From the NCBI GenBank assembly GCA_963575745.1, contig CAUYUJ010016485.1, positions 15,001 to 79,000 on the forward strand: a DNA stretch of 64,000 nucleotides, given 5' to 3'. Below, one piece after another: positions 46,517 through 57,965 of this stretch. A program made the translations under genes and the position numbers. The notes under the pieces were generated by a model that was given only the letters and a program-made list of their open reading frames with translations, did not search any database and was not told where the DNA came from. How positions within the stretch are numbered: the first letter of the stretch is position 1; the number at the start of each line of letters is the position of its first letter. The stretch comes from Prorocentrum cordatum (lineage: Eukaryota > Sar > Dinophyceae > Prorocentrales > Prorocentraceae).

Positions 46517-47160
46517 GCACTCAGCGAGGCCAGAGCCGAGAACGACAGCGGATGACAGAATGGTCGAGGGTTGAGGGCTCAGGGCCTGACCAGGGAGTCC
46601 CAGAGAGAAAGGCCAACGCAATGCAAATAATGCATTCGCGCAACGTGCAGCGCAAAGCAACGCATTAAGTCTCAGTCTCGGCCCCAACCCCCCCAACCCA
46701 AACTTAAAATGCACGCGCAATGCAACGCAATGAGGGCAGCGCTAATGCAATTCAGCGAGCTCTCTCGTGCACAAGGCAGTGCATTGCAATTCAATGAACG
46801 GACGGGCAACATAGACCCTCGGCTCGTGAGTCTGCCTCCCGGCCCCTTCGGGCCTTCGGAGCGTGAGCGAACGAGGGGGCCACCGACGAAAACGAGGCGA
46901 GGGCGACGGTGACGACAAACGAGGGGGCCAACGACGGACGACGACGGCGACGACGGACGACTCCAGGGGCGATGACGACTACGGGCGACGAAGGGCGACA
47001 ACGAGGACACGACAACCGCGGACGACGATGACGAATGATTCGTTCCGTCCGAACGGTGACGACGACGGATCCGCCGAGCCTCGGCCCTCGGCGGTTGAGT
47101 TTGCATCCCGGCCCCTTGGAACCTTCGGCGTGTGAGATTGTAAGTCCTGTGGACTGTGGA
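46517..47160. other. Upstream region of gene C
   Basis: No gene recognised. Several variants of CAATGCAACGCAATG lie at 46615-46630, 46660 and 46715-46730, and one more inside gene C intron 1 (45585-45600). They might be regulatory or a short dispersed repeat. Degenerate GTGAGTCTGCCTCCCGGCCC units start near 46827. Confidence 0.4.
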
Positions 47161-47330
47161 GCCCTCGGCGCGTGAGTCTGCCTCCCGGCCCTCTGGAGCC
47201 CTCGGCGCGTGAGTCTGCCTCCCGGCCCTCTGGAGCCCTCGGCGCGTGAGTCTGCCTCCCGGCCCTCTGGAGCCCTCGGCGCGCGAGGCTCGAGGACGAC
47301 GACGACGACGACGACGACGACGACACCAGA
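47161..47330. repeat. 37-bp tandem repeat followed by (GAC)n
   Basis: Four near-identical units begin at 47161, 47198, 47235 and 47272 (GCCCTCGGCGCGTGAGTCTG ... GGCCCTCTGGA), then a GAC tract (47287-47330). Confidence 0.9.
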
Positions 47331-47490
47331 AACGACGAGGACGACGACGACCACGACGACGAGGACAACGGACGACCGCGACGACAACGGGCGACGATAA
47401 CGACGAGGACGAACGAAACGGAGAAACGCAAAAGTTGAAAAAGAACGGGACGTGCGAGTGGAAAACGAACGGCCCACGAAAAGATGAAAT

Positions 47491-47553
47491 GTTGTAGGGG
47501 GCGTTTCTGCCATCTTGTTTATTAATGGAGATGACAGAAACGCCCCCTACAAC
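47491..47553. mobile_element. 63-bp hairpin element
   Basis: The 25-bp arms (GTTGTAGGGGGCGTTTCTG ...) match at 24 of 25 positions around a 13-base loop. Too small to encode anything; a mini fold-back element or an RNA hairpin. Confidence 0.7.
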
Positions 47554-47819
47554 GCCATGCTGGGACAAACCGAACCCCAACAAATAACCCAACGTGTGCG
47601 CAAAAACCGAACTCAGACAGAATCACGATTTCAAAAAATTAACGATGTCAGCAATTGCCACCGACAAGCAACGACGACGAGGACAACGCAGCCGACGATG
47701 ACCGACGACGATGGACGACGAACACGATATCATATAGCAGCGACGACGATCACGGCGACGGACGACCACGACGACGAACACGACGACGACGTCGACCACG
47801 ACCACGACCCTTGTGTCAT

Positions 47820-48385
47820 TATCACAGGACATATGCTGTATACATGATAGAGAACCAGACTTACCACGGTACATTATCACAAGACATATGCCGTATCACA
47901 GTATATATATACACAAAATGAAGAACTATATATACATAACATACAACACACATCACGCACGCACTGCCCATCTGCCCTTGCACTGCTACCCCGTCCCCTT
48001 ATTGTTCTCCTCCGTGTCCCCGTCCCCTCCCCCACTCCCCCTCCTCCTTCCCCCCCCCCCTCCCCCATCCCCCTCCCCCCCTCCCCTCCCCACTCCCCTC
48101 CCCCATCTCCCATCCCCCACTCCCACCCTAGTGCCCCCTGTCCCCCCCCCTTTCCCCCTCTCTCCCCCTCCCCCCCCGTCCTCTGTGGACTCATGCCCCC
48201 GAGTACAGAGACCCCTCGTTTGCAACTCTTGCGGCGGCTTCAAGGCGGAAATCCACAGAAGTAGGGAGGAAACAGCAACAGAAAAGTAGGGCGGAAATGG
48301 CATCAGCGGGGCTTGAAAAATAAGGCGGAAATTCCAAGCCCTACTTACGAATTTCCCAAAAGTAGGGCGGATCCGGAGTCAGGGT
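47820..48385 (-). repeat. Dispersed repeat T8, copy 2 (inverted relative to copy 1)
   Basis: The right end AAAGTAGGGCGGATCCGGAG is the inverse of the left end of copy 1. CAACTCTTGCGGCGGC, a C-rich tract and an AT-rich CATATG tail follow in mirrored order. It carries further AAGTAGGGCGGAAAT variants at 48260, 48284 and 48360. Confidence 0.65.
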
Positions 48386-48725
48386 GTCCCCGGGGCCGGC
48401 TTCTCATCCTGAGCCGCTTCTTGCCGGCCCCGAGGCCTGGCGGGGGCCCCCCCGAGGCCGAAAGCGGCCCCCAGAACCTCCCGCCCTGCTTTTGTTATGC
48501 AGCGCGGCCTGTTCTTTGCTGCCCCTGGCGCGTCCTTCCAGCCGGTCGGCCAGCCGGCCGGGTAGTCCGTCCGCAGCAGCCAGACATACACCAGAGCTAT
48601 CTTGTTCCTGCCGGGCGGCGCGCGCGCCCCCCGGGAAGCGGGGGGAGGAGGCGGCCGCCGCCGCTCCGCGGCCGCGCCGGCGCCCAGGCTGCTACAGCTC
48701 ACTGCTTGGGGCCCCACGCTCCCAG

Positions 48726-48903
48726 ACCCCCTCGAGTCATGAAAAAAACACGACGCTGGGTTTTCGATATTTTCGGCCTCCGGGGGCCCTTACCGGCCCT
48801 CAGGACCGTTAAAAAACGGCACAGGATGAAAAGCCTGTCCCGGGGAATGGGTCCGGACCTCTGGGGGTCACGTCATGAAAAAATCATGACGTCGGGGGTC
48901 TGG
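48726..48903 (+). mobile_element. MITE family T5, copy 3
   Basis: Full copy from CAGACCCCCTCGAGTCATGA to CATGACGTCGGGGGTCTGGG. A partial, inverted T5 fragment lies at 48385-48480. Confidence 0.75.
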
Positions 48904-49546
48904 GCTTGAGGGGCAACGATAGGGGGGCACGGGCACAGGGGGGCTGCGTCGACCTGGAATCGGCGATGCGTCGTCGATAGATCGGCGAGATGGGCCTCCG
49001 ACGGTGAATCGGCACCTTCCTGGGCGGGGGGCGGGCTTTCGGGCCCCCATCGGCGATCCAGGGGCGAGTGGGGGTCGATGCCCCCGAACGATGACTACGA
49101 CGTGGGAGTTGTTCCACTGCCTGCGCGGTGAACCCCGTGGCGCCCAGCGGGCGACCTCCCCGGACCCGAACCACTCGTGTCCGCATACCGCGCATCGACC
49201 CGCCCATGCAGCCGTCACCGCCGCCCTGGCCGTCGCCGCCGCCGCCGCCATTTTTATTTTTTCCACCACTGCGGACAGCTGTCCGAGCCTGCTCGAGACC
49301 TGGTGGAGGAGGCCGTAGCCTCTTCAAACCTGTACGTATGGACTACACGCGATCCTGCATGTGGACAGCGATAATGCATATGGATCGCCGCAACCGCCAT
49401 GGCCATCGTCGCCGCGGCTGGCGTCGGCACCTTCTCAGACCGGCCCCCGAAGGCGACGCACAGGCTTGCCGTCGCTCGGACGCCCATGTCCCGTGCATGG
49501 TTCGGTTCCGTGCGTGTCTTTTTTTTTGCTCGATGGTCCGGGAGGG

Positions 49547-49800
49547 CCCTCGATGGCTCTCGCCGAGAAAAAACGAATACACGTCCGAGCGATGCCGAGC
49601 AGGAGGCCCTGCCGTCTGCCCCCGGGCGACCCTCCGCGCCCCGCCGCCGCGCTTTCCGGGGCCCCCACGCCCCACGCCTCGATGGTCCTCGCCAGAGGAA
49701 AACGTGCACACGCCCGAGCGGTGCCGAGCCGGAGGCCCCGCCGTCTCTCCCCGGGCGACCCCTCCACGCCCCGCCGCCGCGCCTCCTGGGCCCCCCCGCC
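49547..49800. repeat. Tandem duplication, unit about 130 bp
   Basis: Two units share CTCGATGG.TCTCGCC, GAGCGRTGCCGAGC.GGAGGCC, CCGGGCGACC and CGCCCCGCCGCCGCGC. One frame stays open in both copies, but its composition gives no protein signature. Confidence 0.7.
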
Positions 49801-51229
49801 CCAGAGCACCCGCGCCCTGGCACGCCCGGCCCCGCTCGGGGCGCCCTCGCCCTGCCAGCCTCTCCAGCCACCGCTCGCCGCGCTGCCCGCCAGGAGAGAG
49901 CAGGAGGAGGACGAGGAGGGCAAGGACGAGGGGGGAGGGGGAGAAGGGAGAGACTTTTGTTGTTGATTCGCGGGTCGAGAGCGCACCTCTTCCGGTCGAA
50001 GCTAAGCGGGTCGGCTAAGCGAGAGAGAGAGAGCGAGAAGGAGAGGCAATCTAGGCGCGCTCGCGCCAGATCTGGCATCCTACCCCTCCCAGCCATCCCT
50101 TCCCATTGCGTTGATGTGTCTCTATCCGCGGACCGGTCATATAGCGGCCCGCAAGTCTGAGAAAGGCCCAACCGTGCCATGAGCAATCGGAAAAGGGGGA
50201 CTGCGACCATAGGAGGAAAAAGAAAAGGAGGAACAGGAGGAGGAGGAGGCGGAGGACGAGGAGAAAGAAAAGGAGGAGGAGCTGGCGGAAGAGCGAATGA
50301 GCAGTACGATGAGCAAGACTTGGCATAGGAGGACGAAGACGAACAGCAGCAGCAGCAGGAACTGGCCTGGAAGGAGCGGGAGGAACAGGAAGACCACTGG
50401 AAAGCGGGAGGGGGCAGGGCGTCGATGGGCGCGCTCTCCATCACCGCCGCCACGCGGGAGGATTGCGAGCCTCGGCCTCCACTCCAGGGCCCCAGCTGCG
50501 CGAGAGGCTCAGCGCCGCCAGGGCGGCGTTCCACAGCACAGGGGGAGATTCTGGCATTCAGATGCGGGTCTGTCCATGAAACGAACGTTAGCGAGGGGGC
50601 GCTTGGTCAGCGCCGCGTTGGGAAATGAGCGGGGCGACACCGACACTGAGAAACTCTCTGATTTGGACGCGTGGCCCGCGCTGGAGCGAAGGCACCAATG
50701 CGGAACGACGGGAACCGAGCCCCGATCTCCACAGGAGGCCCGCGCTGCAGCGGGAGCACCGTTTTGCGAGGACCGAGCGGATCGAGCTGGAACAGACCAG
50801 CTCGGACCCGTCGTGCGAGCGAAGAGGAGAATGACGCGCGGAGGGGGGCGCGCGGCGCACGGTTTTCGGAGGAGAGAGGAGAGCAGCATTCATTGTGGAA
50901 TGGTGGAAGAGACTGAGGGGGGGGGGGTCGAGCCGCGAGGGCGCCAGCGTCCTGATGACCACCTCCTCCTGCCGCGAGGGCGCGACGTCTCTGAGCCAGG
51001 CCAGCACCTCCCGGCGGCAAGCGGGGATGGGGCAGCATCATGGCGTCGCGTCTTGGCCTCCACGGGCAGCCTGAGAGAGAGCAAGCAGAGAAAACCACGC
51101 GCCCCAGGGTCGCCCCCCAAACGGCGGGCGCCTGTGACCGCGATGACCCTATGGCGTGGTGTCTCATGTATACAATGGAACAGGTTTGTCACTATATGCA
51201 TATATGTGCATACACACAGACATGCATAC
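49801..51229. other. Gene-free stretch with weak exon-like segments
   Basis: Minus-strand reading near 51030-50935 (AWLRDVAPSRQEEVVIRTL) and either strand around 50510-50830 look mildly protein-like, but no start, splice pair or family supports a gene. Confidence 0.3.
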
Positions 51230-51560
51230 AAATATGCACACAAGCATACGTGCATGCATGCATGCATACATACATGCATACATACATACGTTCATACGTA
51301 CATGCATGCATACATACATGCATACATACATGCAAATACACATACATACATACATACATACATGCATACATACATACATACATACATACATACATACATA
51401 CATACATGCATACATACATACATACATACATACATACATACATACATACATACATACATACATACGTACATGCATACATACATACATACATACATACAGA
51501 CAGACAGACAGACAGACAGACATGCATGCATACATGCATGCATGCATGCATACATACATA
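51230..51560. repeat. (CATA)n tetranucleotide microsatellite
   Basis: About 330 bp of CATA with CATG, CGTA and CAGA variants. The tetranucleotide period yields spurious Tyr/Ile/His frames on both strands. Confidence 0.95.
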
Positions 51561-51726
51561 TACATAGGTCAACGTATACTTATGCCTATGACGGGGTGTG
51601 TATGTATGTATGTATACATGCATAGCTGTACATGTATAGATGTATATATATAGATGTATAGACATGTGTATATATATGTGTGTATAGATATATGCGTGTG
51701 CCTGTATGTATATAATGTATGTAAAT

Positions 51727-51753
51727 ACTAGAACCATGGGCTTAGGTTCTAGT
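51727..51753. other. Short perfect hairpin
   Basis: Nine-base perfect arms (ACTAGAACC and its reverse complement) around a nine-base loop, at the edge of the AT-rich region after the CATA tract. Role unknown. Confidence 0.5.
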
Positions 51754-52039
51754 CACAACTGCGACACGGATGCCTTCGTTACCACCGCCACTCGCTACCC
51801 CTACCTCCGCCATGCCCTCCGTGCCACGACCACACTTACCAACGCTCACATCGCCATGATCAGCGAGACGAACCTCGCGAGTCAACTTTAGGGCACGATG
51901 ACGACTGCCGCTGCTGCCAACGGCATGCGTACGCATGCATGTAATTCCGCATGCGCGGCTGGGGTGCCTTTAAGTGCAGTCCGCTTTGGTGCCTGCATTG
52001 GGTGTCGAAGACATCTTGGATGTTCGTTGACGCATCGTG

Positions 52040-52100
52040 GACGGTCTCCTTCTCCTCCTCCTCCTCCTCCTCCTCCTCCTCCTGCCCCTCCTCCTCCTCT
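52040..52100. repeat. (CTC)n microsatellite
   Basis: Short CTC run before an AT-rich segment with degenerate ATTCGT repeats (52100-52230). Confidence 0.85.
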
Positions 52101-52379
52101 TCATATTATCATTGATATTCGTATTAGTCGTCAATGTTTCCATTTTATTCTGAGCATTCGTTCTAGTGTTCTTGATAGTAAGCTTATTCGAGTCCGTCTT
52201 CTTAGTATTCGTATGATTCGTCTTCTTTGCATCTTGTTTAGCATTTTCTTATCATTAAAACTATCAACCGGCTTCTTCTAATCCCACCAGCCCTCTGGGC
52301 GTAGGTGGTCTAGAGCAGATCCTCTTCCACCCCTCCCTCTTCCCCCTTGGGGAGGGGTTTACCCCTCCCCCTACCCCCT

Positions 52380-53260
52380 CCCCTGGACCTGGACGGGGGG
52401 GGCCGCGGGTAGTTAGAGCGTCCCAGATGGCCCAAGACGGCTCCAAGAGCGCCTCAGAGAACCCAAGATGAGCTCCAAGATGGCTCAAGATAGCGCAAGA
52501 TCGCTCGAGATGGCTCCTAAGATGGTTCCAAGAAGCCCAAAGACGGCCCCAAGATAACTCCAAGTGGCCAAACAGCTCCCCAAGGAGGCCCCGAAGAGGC
52601 CAAAATCGTCCCAAAACCTAAGGAAAATCAATGATTTTTGCTTTCTCGCCTTTTCGCTTCCGATGGCCATCCGAGGCCTGGAGATGGTTCCAAGATGGCC
52701 CAAGAGGGCCCCAAGAGAGCCCCAAAAGAGCCCCAAGACGGCCCCAAGAGCGCCCAAGAGCACTCCAAGAGCGTTCCAAGAGGGGTCCAAGAGGCGATTT
52801 TAGGGGCTTCCGAGGGGGGGCGCTAATTAAACCCCCCCTCTTGTTTGATCGATCTCCTCCAAGATGGCCCCAAGAAGCGCCCAGGAAGCCCCAAGAGGTC
52901 CCAAGATGGCCCCAAAATGGCCCCAAGAGGCCCCCAAGAGGCCCCCCGGAGGCCCCCAAGAGACCCCCAAGAGGCCCCAAGAGCCCCCCCAGATGCACCC
53001 AAGATGCTCCAAGAGGCCTCGGCGAGAATGCCTAATCATTGATTCTACACAGGTTTTAGCCACATGGAGGCCTCTTGGGGGGGGGCACGGATTAAGATGA
53101 CTCCAAGAGCGTCTGGGAGAGCCCAAAATGACCTCCAAGATGGCTCAAGATATCCCAAGATGTCTCATAATGGCTTCCTCTGTGTGCTGCCCACTTCTCT
53201 GATCGAGGCAATTCCTCTGGGCATCGTTTCTGGATGGGCTGGTGGGGATTCGCGAAGCGA
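52380..53260. repeat. Dispersed repeat of CCAAGATGGC-type units, copy 2
   Basis: Counterpart of 11150-12015 in the same orientation. The block with CTCCAAGAGCGCCTCAGAGA is shared, as are a middle block ending CGATGGCCATCCGAGGCC and the end block TCTGGATGGGCTGGT. Confidence 0.7.
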
Positions 53261-53277
53261 CAACAATTGCTCTGATT

Positions 53278-53470
53278 GTTATGCGGGTGTCCCGCATGGT
53301 TGCCCGTATGGTCTCCGGTATGGTCTCCCGCAGGATTCCCGCATGACCTCCCACAGAATCTCCCGTATAGTATGGCCTGCTGCTCGCTCCCCGGCCTGTT
53401 CTCCCGAATGGTCTCCCAACCGGTCTCCCGCAGGGCCTCCCGTGGTCTTCCGTGTGGCCTCCCGCACGCT
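53278..53470. repeat. Degenerate minisatellite of CTCCCGCATGGT units
   Basis: About fifteen 10-12 bp units of the CTCCCGTATGGT type. The same type resumes at 53838-53990, beyond the T5 copy. The two tracts may be one array split by the T5 insertion. Confidence 0.65.
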
Positions 53471-53840
53471 CCCCAAACCCCCGACGTCATGATTTTGTTC
53501 ATGTTGGGCGTTGCTTAATGGGGGGGTCACAAATGGGGGGGTCAGAAAAGGTCCCCTTTCGTGCCCCTTTCGGGCCCCTCCAGAGCCCCAGGGGGCTCGT
53601 TTAGGTACCGTTTGGGTACCTTTTCGGACCACCCTCGCCACCCCCCCATTTATGACCCCCCCATTACGCAACGCCCAATCATGACGCGACCCCCAGGGGT
53701 CCGGACCCATTCCCCGGGACCGGCTTTTCATCCTGAGTCGTTTTTTGACGGTCCTGAGGGCCGATGAGGGTCCCCAGAGGCCGAAAACAGCGAAAAACCT
53801 CGCGTCGTGTTTTTTTCATGACTCGATGGGGTCTGGGTCT
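53471..53840 (-). mobile_element. MITE family T5, copy 4, split by a 175-bp MITE
   Basis: 53471-53503 and 53679-53840 together rebuild a T5 copy (ACCCCCGACGTCATGATTTT ... GACTCGATGGGGTCTGGG). The interruption is the element at 53504-53678. Confidence 0.75.
53504..53678. mobile_element. Nested 175-bp MITE with 5-bp target duplication
   Basis: The inverted arms of about 38 bp start TTGGGCGTTGC and contain TAATGGGGGGGTCA. TCATG flanks both sides (53499-53503 and 53679-53683), and the intact T5 copies show a single TCATG there. No coding capacity. Confidence 0.85.
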
Positions 53841-54025
53841 CCCGCACGGTCTCCTGCACTCCCGCAGGGTCTCTCGTATGCCCCCCTGTACTGCATCCCG
53901 CACGGTCCCTCGGTGTTGCGTGCAGCCTCCCGCATATTGGTCGCCCGCGTGGTCTCCCGTGCGGCCGCCCGCATAGCTTCCCCGCATGCCTTCTCTCATG
54001 TGGGCACTCGCTTGAGCACTCGTTA

Positions 54026-54188
54026 CAGGGCAGTTTGTAGTACATGGGACTTTTAAACATATAGGATGTTTAATACATGGCTAGTTTATGAATAAATGTA
54101 TGCATGAACTCATCGTTGTTTTTAATACTAAATCCCTGCATGTTTCATACATGATCCGCACGCGGAGTATGTATTGAAAACGGCACTG
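54026..54188. mobile_element. AT-rich MITE (TA-type), copy 2
   Basis: Matches 22797-22972 from CAGGGCAGTTTG to AAAACGGCACTG, including CATGATCCGCACGCGGAG. The left flank has TA; the right flank is TG, so the target duplication has decayed. Confidence 0.7.
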
Positions 54189-54639
54189 TGTCGTCTTCTT
54201 CACACTCCTTTGCACTCTCGATATATGCATGCCATACCTTGCACTGCAAAGAGATGCTTGGAGCCTTCGGCCGCCAGGAGTGAACTCAGGGTGTGAACCC
54301 AGAATACAAAGTCGGTCGGAAGAAGTAAGCAAAAACATGAAGCAGGGAGGCGGATGAAGTAGCTTGGGTCCAGGCCCTCCCAGAGAATAATGAAACACGG
54401 CGAAAGCAGATCGGTACTTGATGTAAAAAGGCACTAGAAGTAGATTGGGACCTGGAAATCCAAAAATGCATACTTACCGTCGTGTAAAGTCCCGATCACC
54501 AGCGGTCATCCCGGACGATCGCCTGCGGGGCGGGGGTCCTGCGCGGACCCTCTGCAGCCACTGGCCAACCACCACGCAGAATACGAAATGGTGGTTAGGC
54601 ACGTGTTGGGGAGCCTGTATAGAAGAAGAAATCAGCGCA

Positions 54640-54800
54640 AACATACGCTGTCGGAGCTCCGCGCGCTTTTCCCGGATCGACGCTGGACCCCCCTGGCGGC
54701 GCCTTCACCCCTGGCGCGCTCCGCGCGCCAGGGAGGGGGGCCTGGCGCCAATCCAAGAAATCCACGCGGACCTGCGGAAGCGTGTGTTCATGCCGACGTG
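54640..54800. mobile_element. Fold-back family T3, copy 1
   Basis: GGATCGACGCTGGACCCCCC, TGGCGCGCTCCGCGCGCCAG and GCGCCAATCCAAGAAATCCA in T3 order. The arms are partly diverged. Confidence 0.65.
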
Positions 54801-55156
54801 CCTTTTTCGACTGCAACGGCACAGGCAGACAGCAGCAACCACCACCACACTGACCACCAAAAGCCGCTCATTCAAAGACTGGGCTGGGTGACGAACCCAG
54901 AACACCGGCGCCACGTTTCACAGCTTGTGGCATCCGAAACCTGGATAGCCGGGAACTCCGAAGCGCAGAGAACGCCTGTTGGAAACGCTTGCGAGAACGC
55001 TCAAAAGGATCTCCAGGGAGCTTGCAGGGTCGAGAGAGAAGCTCCGCAGCAGCTCCCAAAGAAGCAAAGAAGGAGCCGCGGAAAGGCTTCCCGAAGACGT
55101 GCTATAGGAACGAGTAGGGAAACGCTCTCGGGATACGCTGCGAAATTTCGAAAAAT

Positions 55157-55385
55157 TGATCGGGGATCGTCTGACCCGGGTCAATCCAGACCCGGGTCAG
55201 TCAGGCCTTGTAGAATCCTGCAAAATCCTGCAAGATCCTGCACCCAAACCCAGGTCAATGCGAAAGAGCCTGCAAGATCCTGCAGGATCCTGGACACAAA
55301 CCCGGGTCAATGCGACCGTGGCCCTGCAGGATCCTTCAAGATTCGGCGCTCTGGCTGACCCCCGTTTGCATTGACCCCCGTCTCT
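55157..55385. repeat. Dispersed repeat T7 (GACCCGGGTCAG), copy 2
   Basis: Three GACCCGGGTC-type cores, several CCTGCA.GATCCTG blocks, and the end CTGACCCCCGTTTGCATTGA shared with copy 1. Confidence 0.7.
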
Positions 55386-55856
55386 TGAGCCCCGAAATTG
55401 CTGCGACGCTGCCTGACCGGCCCGCGAGGGCCCCCCGGAGGCAAAGGCTGGACAGACCCACTCCGTCGTGATTTGTTGCCTCGGCGCGAGGTCTGGTCTT
55501 CGGGTCATACAGCGGAAGCTAGTCTTAGAAAACCCAGGGTTCGCTGGGGACTGGTTCCCCCCACAAAACGAAAACCCTTCCAAAATCCTTCCGAAACCCT
55601 TCGAAAGCATCCAGGAACCCTTCAAGGAGGGTTTTCGGGGGGTCTCGGGAGGGTTCCGGCTGTTTTGGAAGGAAACCAGTCCCTAGCGAACCTGGACTGT
55701 CTAAGGCTGGTCCACGAGAAGCCTCCCACAAAAAACCCAGCCCTGAGACCCCAGGACGTCCATGGATTGTTTGGTGTGGGGACGCCGCGCCCTCCCTCGC
55801 AAAAGCATCGAAGCCCAAGAAAAACCCTGGGCACCCCAGAGGCAAACGGAGTGTCT

Positions 55857-56016
55857 AAAGGGAAATTAGGACACACAAATAAATACACACAAATAAAAAT
55901 AGAACCCATATTTTCCCATATTTTCTGGGTTTTTGTCTTCCCCCCCAATTCCCATATTTTCCCATATTTTCCTGGGAGTCGAGGATTAATTGTGTCTGTG
56001 TGTTTTTTCCCCTCCT
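55857..56016. mobile_element. hAT-like MITE family T2, copy 3, with 8-bp target duplication
   Basis: The 160-bp element is flanked by GAGTGTCT at 55849-55856 and 56017-56024. Its ends are weakly inverted (AAAGGGAAA..ACACACA against AGGAGGGGAAAAAACACACA). The related locus at 11117-11155 lacks the insertion. An 8-bp duplication suits the hAT superfamily. Confidence 0.8.
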
Positions 56017-56167
56017 GAGTGTCTCTTGGCACGGGCCTCCACTGCAACCTTGCCATCGCTCGGACGCTGGTTCCCCGTGCCTCGGGCTCGGCTTCGCGCG
56101 TGGCACCTTCTCTTCTGTGCTCGAGGATCCAGGATGCTCCCCAGTGGCCCTCGAGGAGCATTTTTTG

Positions 56168-56366
56168 TATGGGAACAGAAAGTGGCACAAACAGAAAAAC
56201 TCGGAGGTCCGCGCGGATTCCTCGGATCGGCGCTGGGGCCCCCCGGCGGCGCCTCCAGCGCCGCCCCTGGCGCGCTCCGCGCGCCAGGGAGGGGGGTCCA
56301 GCGCCGATCCGAGAAATCCGCGCGGACCTCCGACTTTTTATGTTTATGTCAATTGTTGTTCCCATA
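56168..56366. mobile_element. Fold-back family T3, copy 2 (best preserved)
   Basis: Outer ends TATGGGAACA and TGTTCCCATA. Inner arms 56201-56236 and 56298-56333 match at 35 of 36 positions. A second small palindrome (GGCGCGCTCCGCGCGCC) sits in the middle. No coding capacity. Confidence 0.85.
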
Positions 56367-57007
56367 TTTTTTCCCCTCCCGGATAACGGTCGTTACCTGG
56401 GGGGTTGGGGAGTCGGGCGGGAGGGTCACGGTAACGGCGGCCGCGGTGTGCACCCGCCAAGGTGCACTCCGCGCCACCGGCGCATCCATCGCCTGCGCGA
56501 GGGGGGGGGGCTCTGGCCCGGGCAACTCGGGGGCGGCCAAAAGGGGGGCGTCCAAGAGGGGGGGGGGGGGCGAATCATGGCCGGCGGCATGTGCGCGGCC
56601 CAAGGGGGGGCCAGGGACGTAATGGAACAAGAAGCGGCGCCACAAAATCTGGAAAAGCATCGTGGCCCACGCCGTGATGCCCACCCCCCCTATAGTCATC
56701 ACCCCCCTCCTCGCCGCCCCCGGAGTGGCGAGCGTTACGCTGGGCCAGGGAGGCGATGCCAAGCAGCTCGGGCCTGCCGCCGCCGCTCGGGCCGACGCGG
56801 CGGGCACCGCCCCGCGCGCTCTCGGCGAGGCGCGGCCGCGGGGGACAACCGCCCCGAGAGGCGGGCAGCCCGCGGGGAGCCGACGAGGGCCTCCGGGAGC
56901 CACCGAGAAAGACGCCGACGGCACGGGCGAGGGCCCCCCGAGGGGCAGAAAACGGGCAGAGATCTCTCTATACCAGCGCGCTCCACCACTCGCAGGGCAG
57001 CTATGGC

Positions 57008-57187
57008 AGGTTCGTGTCGTGCCGACCCCAGCGTTGGTTTCTGACACCGCAGGGATCGTTCAACCTTGAACGATCGGCCGCTGCCGCAACGTCCGATCGT
57101 TCAACATCGATCGATTCTGGGTCGCCGGCGGCGTTCAACCTTGAACGCCCGCGCTGGGGTCGCCGCTGGTCGACACGACGCAAACCT
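57008..57187. mobile_element. Fold-back repeat with GTTCAACCTTGAAC palindromes
   Basis: The ends AGGTTCGTGTCGT and GACGCAAACCT are inverted, as are the CGACCCCAGCG and CGCTGGGGTCG blocks. Inside are two perfect palindromes on GTTCAACCTTGAAC (near 57058 and 57135) and a half-copy near 57101. Confidence 0.65.
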
Positions 57188-57351
57188 ACCGTACTCGCAA
57201 ATGGCCTGGATCGGCCGCAGGAGGTTCACGATATGTTACACAGAGGCAGACGTATGGCTTCTAGAATGTTTGCGAGTGGGCACTTGTGCGAGTAGTGGAA
57301 GGCGCTCGGGGAATCTCGACGGACAGCATCGGAGAAGAAAAAAATCCATAA

Positions 57352-57510
57352 ACATCAACTTTTGGCGCTCCACGCGGATTTCTTGGATCCGCGCCTCGGC
57401 CCCCCCCCCCCCCCCCGGAGGCGCCTCCGGCGCCGCCCCTTGCGCGCTCCGCGCGCCAGGGAGGGGGGTCCAGCGCGAATCCAAAAATCCGCGAGAAGCA
57501 CCAAAACATG
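57352..57510. mobile_element. Fold-back family T3, copy 3
   Basis: GCGGATTTCTTGGATCCGCG, a poly-C interruption, GCGCGCTCCGCGCGCCAGGG and CAGCGCGAATCCAAAAATCC in T3 order. Confidence 0.65.
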
Positions 57511-57965
57511 TGGTTTCTCCCTCTTCTTCTACAGAAGACGATCGTGAACTCTTCGGAGCGCGAGGAGGCCTCGAGAGACGCAGCAGGGCGGCGAGGAGGC
57601 AGCTCCCGAGGGGCAACGTTAGGGGGGTGGGCCGGCTCAAGGGGGAAGCATCGAGCTGGAATCGGCGATACATTCGGGTCGGGCGAAAGGGGGGGATAGC
57701 AAAGGGGGGGTTTGAGAATCAGCTCACGTAGCTGATTTTCCCGGCGCCTCCCGGCGCCGGAGGCGGCTATGTATCGAGGAATGGGCCCCTCGGTGAGGCC
57801 GAAACCAGCTGCATGCAGCAAATTTCGTAACCCCCCCTTTCCCAATCCCCCCCTTTCGCCCGGCCCGATACATGGCCGGTAGAACGGCGACAGGCCACTG
57901 ATATCGAATCCGCACAATTCCTGGCCGGGGTGGGCCATCGGGCCCCTGTCGGCGATCAGCTTCAG

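Noticed and set aside
49254-50534. 426-aa minus-strand frame
   Set aside because: Its core is the 130-bp tandem duplication and low-complexity Ser/Leu; no domain, and plus-strand frames are equally open.
51230-51567. Tyr/Ile/His-rich frames on both strands
   Set aside because: The CATA tetranucleotide repeat is open in several frames at once.
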